This document shows positions 24,001 to 28,000 of a stretch of DNA of 28,000 nucleotides, in pieces. The notes beneath the pieces are model-generated. The model was not told the origin of the DNA, did no database searches, and was given only the letters and a program-made list of their open reading frames with translations. The first letter of the stretch is position 1, and each line of letters opens with the position of its first letter. The translations under genes and the position numbers were made by a program. Origin of the DNA: Candidatus Proendomicrobium guianensium (lineage in GTDB: Bacteria > Elusimicrobiota > Endomicrobiia > Endomicrobiales > Endomicrobiaceae); the NCBI GenBank assembly GCA_009785775.1, contig WQVR01000001.1, positions 1 through 28,000 on the forward strand. The letters are read 5' to 3'.

Positions 24001-27000
24001 TCGCTAAGACCATTTGCACTAAAAAAATCCCTTTGTTGATTTTCTGTAAGGTTGCCTATTTTGTTTTCAAAGTCTGCGATGTTTGAAATTGTTATATTGT
24101 TTGATATTTTTACGGGTATTGCCGCTTTAGCGGTTCTTTCAAGAAGCGACATTGTTCCCCAGCCGAAACCGCCTGAAATGATTATTCTTTTTGTAGCGCC
24201 TTCATTGTATAACTGCAAAGCTTTCTTAAAGATATCCGCATTATCGTGACCGCAAATTAAAAGGAAATCTGCTGGGCTGTCCGTGGTTAACTGTTCAGAG
24301 CGGCTTAAAAGTGCAATAAGCTTGTTTATGTTGGTGGCAATTTGTTGCTCTTTTGTTTTAAAGTTGTCTTTAAAAATTTGGTTTATAAGATTAACTAATT
24401 CTTCTTTACGTATGTTGTCAGTAAAGTTTAACGGGTCGGGCATATGTCTATGTTGCAATTGTGGCAATTCGGGTGAAAGCTCGCTAAACAAAAGCACGTT
24501 AGGGTGTACGCCTAAAGCATTTAAACGCTGTAATAATGTTTGCCGGTGCTCTTCATCGACTGTTATTATAAAGTTAGGAATTGTTGCTATTAAAGTGTCG
24601 CCAAGATATTCAGATTTAAAACGGTTTAATATGTCTATATCAACTTGTCCGCGTAATATATTTTTATATTCAAGAGATAATGAGTTGTTTTGAATACTTG
24701 AATAATAGTCTATGCCAGCTGAAAAAACCTCTATATTCTTTTTGCCGTTGTCGCGCAAAAATTGTCTAAACAAAACGTTTGCCACAGCGCTGCGATTCAT
24801 ATTTTCAGAGCAAACAAAAACAATAGAGGTTTCTCTGTCATTGATTACGGCGGCTCTTAAATTTGCGATGTTTCTTGCTGTAATGGCGTTAATGTTTTGC
24901 GTTAAACGCGCTTCGGATGAGCCGAAAGCGTTCCAAATAAAATGGCTCCATATCAGGGCAATATTTAGCGCGATGTTTTGTAAAATTTTAAACCTGCTAA
25001 ACCTTTCATATGTTCTTTTGGCAGAACTTAAAATTTGGTTAAGGCCTTTTTCGTATTGTTTTCTGGTGGTTTCGTTATAGCCTGAATGGTTTTCAAGAAA
25101 TTCCTGCTCTTGGCTGGTTTTTCCCTGCAAACCCGCAAGAAAAACATTTTTAAGTTCGCGCCTTTCAGCGAAAGGCGCTATGGCAACCTGAATTATCCTT
25201 AAACCGTTTTCACCAAGAAACCTAAGTATAAGCTTGCTGTACCATTTGTCTAGGGTTGTTTCTGTTGTTAAATGCTGTCCTATTGACCGAAAATCACCTG
25301 TTATGCCAGCGGCTTGCCATGGGGCTTCCTGCGGCACTGCTATTGCCTCAATCTGTTGTAGTTGGGTAAGTTTTTTTGGAAGAATTGTAGAGGTTGCTCT
25401 AAATACTTCGTTGGAGTAAAAGTTTTGTATTTCTTCTGTCTTAACGAACCAAAATGATGTATAAGTATTTCTAAAACCGTCATTGCCTGTAGCAATACCT
25501 ATTAGAGGATACCATACACCCGCCTGTTTGCCGTATGTACCTTGTGACGATTTGTAAAACAAATGTCTCTGCCCATTAGGGTATGCGACTTCTACTATGT
25601 TTCTTCCGGAAAAGAAAAATCTATTTACAATTTTAAATTCTGTAACTCCGTTTAAGTTAAGGTTTAATATGTTGTCAAAAAATGCATAGAAGCGCGCAAT
25701 GCTTTCCTCACTTCTTAAAAACGCGTATGCTTGTCCTTCTGCGCTAGTTAAAAACTCTAAAAACCTTTCCTGTTCAGACTCAGGGTTGTTTTCCATTTCA
25801 ACGCGCTCAAATACATATTCGCCTGTTTGTAAATTAATAAAAGTTTTTCTGCTTACAATTTTATTATGTTCGGACAAATTTATTGAATATTTAGAATGAA
25901 GATGGCTGTTGGTAATTAAGTAATAAATCCCGTTTTCTTCCTTTATTTCAAATGTGTCTGTTGCAAGATTTACAAACCCGTTTGAAATGTTTGCTATTTG
26001 AAAATTTCCGTTTTGTTTAGAAATAGCGATAAGAGGAAAATATCGGTCGCCATGTCCATGATAAAAAATAGTATCTCCATTGCTTAAATCTGGCAGAGCA
26101 AAAACCAAGTTTGTTCTTTGGGTTCCGTCAAATTCTTGCCAGTGTATACTTTCGTTAAGTCCTTCAAGCGCTTGGTGGAAAGTAGGGTTTTCATTTAATT
26201 TTATAGTTTTCCCAACAACAAACATGTTTTTGCCGTCTGCATGTATTCTCGCAAATTGCGAGCCATAAGCATTTCTTGCTTGTAAATTGCCCACTCCGGC
26301 GCCATATAGTCTTGCTGCTGTAATTTGTGACAGCATGTTAAGGCTTGCTTGCCTGCCGATATCTTCATTTATTACCGAAATGCTGTTTGCGCCGTCGTAA
26401 AATATCCATATTTTTTTGGACGGATCTGCATTATTGCCGTGAATATAAGCGTTTTTTATAGTTTCTTTTAAAGCCTCCTGCTTCCATTGGAGATCATATT
26501 CACTAATATGCAATTTTTCTACAAGTACGCCAGCTAATGTATAAATTATACCTGCCACGTCTTGGCGGAATATTTCAGGAAGGATGGGGGCGTCTGTTTC
26601 AAAACTGTCAAATATTATAGATATTAATGCAGATTGCCCTCTTTGCATTTTTTCAGTTATAGTTTGTCTGACATGTTCGTCTCCCGGTGTTATCTGATCA
26701 TGAAAGGCTTTTTGCATGAGTAAGTCAGTAAAGTTAAAATCAATAATTTGTTGCGGATTAAGTTTTTGGGTTAAAATGTATTGTGCGGTTGCTACGTCAG
26801 TTGTAAGTGCAATGCCTTTTCTGTTTACCAATGAGTGGGTAAACATCATAGCGACATTTGCAAAAGCAGAGGCAAAAGTGTTGGTTGTAAATCTACTATC
26901 ATAACTGTATAATATTCTATCTAGCTTGGCATTAAATTCTGCTATTGTCTCAGTATTTCCTACTGCAACCGCGGTTCTATAACGCAAGTGCCTCATTAAA

Positions 27001-28000
27001 AACGCATTTCTCTTATTTTTATATTCTTCTATAGCGTGTGTCTCAAGCCTAAAGTTTTTAACATAAATTCTAAGTTCTGCTAATTCCCTTAGTTCAGATT
27101 GTTCAAAAATAGGGGCTAATATGCGCGTTAAAATAAAGTGCCTTAAACCTTTGGTTGTTCCGCCAAATCTGTAAGCTCTTGCCCAAGAAGACGTGAAAAT
27201 TTTGCCTAAAATTGTGTGTTCTTGCACACTTGTGACAGTTGTATCTGTAGTTAATACGGTAGAGGGTACAGGATTAAATATTTGGCGGGCATGATAAAAG
27301 GCAGAGCCTTCATCAAATTGTATTTCTTCACTTTTGTACTCCGTAGTAAAATAGGAAGCTCCGTGGTTATTGTTTACTTCAATGATTCCTCCGCCATGTC
27401 CGTGTACGCCAGTAATTTTTGCAAGTGCTTTTGCGTTATTATTTGCAACTGCGCCTATTTTGTTTAAAACATTTACAGTAGCGTTTGTTTTGTCTATGTA
27501 GATAAATAGCGGTTTATTTAATTGACCGTAATATCCATGGGCTATGGCATTTTTTAACATTTCCCAAAGTCCAACATTAAGAGCAATCCGCATACGGTCT
27601 TTTTCATAAAATAACTTGTCAAATATAAGCTCTGAATTCGGGTTAACATTTTTGGTTAAATAATCTGTGAGCCCTTGCACAAATGAAAAAAATTCTTGTG
27701 CTATTACGCGGTATTGCCATTTAAAGTCTTCAGACATTTCACTTACGGATATATCAGGTATTATGAAATTTCTGTTTACAGTTAAAGAAAGAATTTCTCC
27801 GCGGTTAACGGCTTGTACTATTTCATAAAATATATTCTCATCAAAATTGCCGCTTGGTAATATGTCTGTTAAATCAAATTCTGTTATTCCCGAAGCATTG
27901 AAAAAATTAACAAGGTTATTTATATTTGTGGCATGTAAATCGACGGGCATGGCGGCAAGGTGCCTTTGCAAAAGCCATTGTTGGCTGCGCTCTGTCCAAC
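21030..28000 (-). CDS. Giant multidomain protein (GHKL-like x2, LMW-PTP, DUF218, 2H phosphoesterase-like), 5'-truncated
   Basis: The frame is open to the right edge, with nine further codons before the TTG at 27971, so the true start is outside and length exceeds 2,320 residues. Numbering from 27971: residues 128-215 GHKL-like (N-box WEMLKNAIAHG, G2-like GVHGHGGGI); 495-590 a second GHKL-like module (ETIKNAYIHGN, NEDIG, GAGVGN); about 997-1015 a hydrophobic, possibly membrane segment; 1048-1205 low-molecular-weight tyrosine phosphatase with C1054-x5-R1060-S and general acid D1179 (MPDP); 1232-1375 DUF218 (IIISGGFGWG and E1351 to N1360, ETQARHTGEN); 1590-1750 2H phosphoesterase-like with H1603-S-T and H1692-I-T. 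Residues 230-480, 600-990, 1380-1590 and 1751-2313 are unassigned. Only two cysteines occur. The phosphatase call is firm, DUF218 good, the others moderate. The biological role is unknown. Confidence 0.93.
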   Translation of the reverse strand, partial: WTERSQQWLLQRHLAAMPVDLHATNINNLVNFFNASGITEFDLTDILPSGNFDENIFYEIVQAVNRGEILSLTVNRNFIIPDISVSEMSEDFKWQYRVIAQEFFSFVQGLTDYLTKNVNPNSELIFDKLFYEKDRMRIALNVGLWEMLKNAIAHGYYGQLNKPLFIYIDKTNATVNVLNKIGAVANNNAKALAKITGVHGHGGGIIEVNNNHGASYFTTEYKSEEIQFDEGSAFYHARQIFNPVPSTVLTTDTTVTSVQEHTILGKIFTSSWARAYRFGGTTKGLRHFILTRILAPIFEQSELRELAELRIYVKNFRLETHAIEEYKNKRNAFLMRHLRYRTAVAVGNTETIAEFNAKLDRILYSYDSRFTTNTFASAFANVAMMFTHSLVNRKGIALTTDVATAQYILTQKLNPQQIIDFNFTDLLMQKAFHDQITPGDEHVRQTITEKMQRGQSALISIIFDSFETDAPILPEIFRQDVAGIIYTLAGVLVEKLHISEYDLQWKQEALKETIKNAYIHGNNADPSKKIWIFYDGANSISVINEDIGRQASLNMLSQITAARLYGAGVGNLQARNAYGSQFARIHADGKNMFVVGKTIKLNENPTFHQALEGLNESIHWQEFDGTQRTNLVFALPDLSNGDTIFYHGHGDRYFPLIAISKQNGNFQIANISNGFVNLATDTFEIKEENGIYYLITNSHLHSKYSINLSEHNKIVSRKTFINLQTGEYVFERVEMENNPESEQERFLEFLTSAEGQAYAFLRSEESIARFYAFFDNILNLNLNGVTEFKIVNRFFFSGRNIVEVAYPNGQRHLFYKSSQGTYGKQAGVWYPLIGIATGNDGFRNTYTSFWFVKTEEIQNFYSNEVFRATSTILPKKLTQLQQIEAIAVPQEAPWQAAGITGDFRSIGQHLTTETTLDKWYSKLILRFLGENGLRIIQVAIAPFAERRELKNVFLAGLQGKTSQEQEFLENHSGYNETTRKQYEKGLNQILSSAKRTYERFSRFKILQNIALNIALIWSHFIWNAFGSSEARLTQNINAITARNIANLRAAVINDRETSIVFVCSENMNRSAVANVLFRQFLRDNGKKNIEVFSAGIDYYSSIQNNSLSLEYKNILRGQVDIDILNRFKSEYLGDTLIATIPNFIITVDEEHRQTLLQRLNALGVHPNVLLFSELSPELPQLQHRHMPDPLNFTDNIRKEELVNLINQIFKDNFKTKEQQIATNINKLIALLSRSEQLTTDSPADFLLICGHDNADIFKKALQLYNEGATKRIIISGGFGWGTMSLLERTAKAAIPVKISNNITISNIADFENKIGNLTENQQRDFFSANGLSEAKIIEIVLRHHAYNMGIEIAAGDLILETQARHTGENFTLTRDIILEYIIENARPARPIRLAYMQIPVQQLRTHGTFMQTFAAELEQGKIEGISITIPYVHERRNENLSETDEQIQSIAGELLRMLIYSKHNWGDNADLKIPSPVTADVLPVIIGLIENSQNPQAIKTYLFRLTNHADILRLYENFKNTIPEYLKLIIERYIEELRIYEETMRTLNLDAVRTQIKKSMPEEGTTLYTAPTIITRYSLNRAFTEAITPFVEQLNAPELEGLLHISTNNALHSTLSFKPGTSPYDIITPENLALLRQATEAASIAAGQLNNVKLTGEFIFTPSGVIIYKISNAEILDWISNARLALIEVSEDFKTQLDFFHITIARLKTTDFTPKQIMRLRAIIAQANENGILNNVAVNFTSFEYGEFETLYIIPINNNFGEIHLPLNMTSEEHSVEAVQTNFIDGFISTLNSRKIVAYIFRQIIKFKMGFGRNINSNATQTVFFVYATEANLQEKIKQYGLVDGVVFIVNDVIRGNSTSINISANRAALREWPLEISYGKRVFSANGVSHTEIAQTLQNSRMFSDISAFVVIDSENATAISFEGDMIKVGHELIEQHRTTGSLADYITGLSNLQREWRETQANKNILDISNFRSFQRSAGEVLRLLATQNALQPMKVMLNEKQLEKLENYGANIRNLRLFGVEIFLNLGNENTATEQKASYANTGISGIFSNGVLTSLSTGITLPARTFHKIEDLGGLSFDAKLSDNFQGYNIIDINFIQDEINSMRSILAGNNILSALQGWFGKTFFLNEITKQDATNMAHKLEFSEAVRITGEALTKDMARPIAANLHQAQIMRSQLDADTYEAYIETLTARILVLNMIERTRAEQNLIQSERLIIEQDTGRKNTLTTLIVKDETFNGIEFLQNASSFFVASDDDFTFGQLIMQGLSGNATQEQIKQAIAVVISDSFRLAPVLDITSRRQRNNAHSHQIAGTRAILAAA

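Noticed and set aside
27969..27971. TTG as the start codon of the giant gene
   Set aside because: The same frame stays open through nine more codons to the window edge, so the real start is outside and this codon is probably internal.
1..28000. CRISPR arrays, insertion sequences, tRNA or rRNA genes
   Set aside because: No regularly spaced repeats, transposase motifs or tRNA/rRNA-like sequences were noticed; the Xer-type recombinase sits among housekeeping genes rather than in a mobile context.

Overview
The window reads as a bacterial chromosome fragment of moderate-to-low GC content. It is gene-dense, with little intergenic space. The organism looks like a fermentative anaerobe: it has a four-subunit pyruvate-type 2-oxoacid:ferredoxin oxidoreductase and a GatCAB amidotransferase for indirect Gln/Asn-tRNA charging. 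The gene mix and the style of the giant multidomain protein resemble Elusimicrobiota or neighbouring candidate phyla such as Omnitrophota. That placement is inference from memory, not a database result.

Layout. (1) 1-3668, plus strand: the 3' part of topA, a xerC/xerD-type recombinase overlapping it, and a 301-residue protein with a UBA-like N-terminus. (2) 3719-4759, minus strand: a response regulator whose output domain looks like a NERD/PD-(D/E)XK nuclease. (3) 4854-7175, plus: dnaX and recR, closed by an intrinsic terminator. (4) 7350-10587, plus: porG-porD-porA-porB, closed by a strong bidirectional terminator. (5) 10667-12401, minus: mgtE with a complete regulatory leader, namely a sigma70 promoter, an M-box magnesium riboswitch and a terminator hairpin. 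(6) 12547-14586, plus: thiL, tsaE and tsaB, overlapping. (7) 14594-17891, plus: promoter, gatC-gatA-gatB and a terminator. (8) 17908-20934, minus: five genes, comprising an acyltransferase, a small ACT-like protein, a polysaccharide deacetylase, a polyprenol/dolichol-kinase-like membrane protein and an HExxH membrane protein. (9) 21030-28000, minus: one uninterrupted reading frame of more than 2,320 codons that runs off the right edge.

The housekeeping genes fit together. TopA, XerC/D, DnaX and RecR handle DNA topology, chromosome resolution, replication and repair. The POR complex oxidises pyruvate using thiamine diphosphate, the product of ThiL encoded nearby. TsaE/TsaB serve t6A tRNA modification, and GatCAB serves tRNA charging. 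MgtE is set to be controlled by intracellular magnesium.

The most unusual item is the giant protein. In one polypeptide I recognise two GHKL-ATPase-like modules, a low-molecular-weight tyrosine phosphatase with intact catalytic residues, a DUF218 (SanA/YdcF-like) domain and a 2H phosphoesterase-like domain, separated by long unassigned stretches. It has only two cysteines in 2,313 visible residues, one of them the phosphatase nucleophile. The response regulator-nuclease fusion is the second item worth following up.
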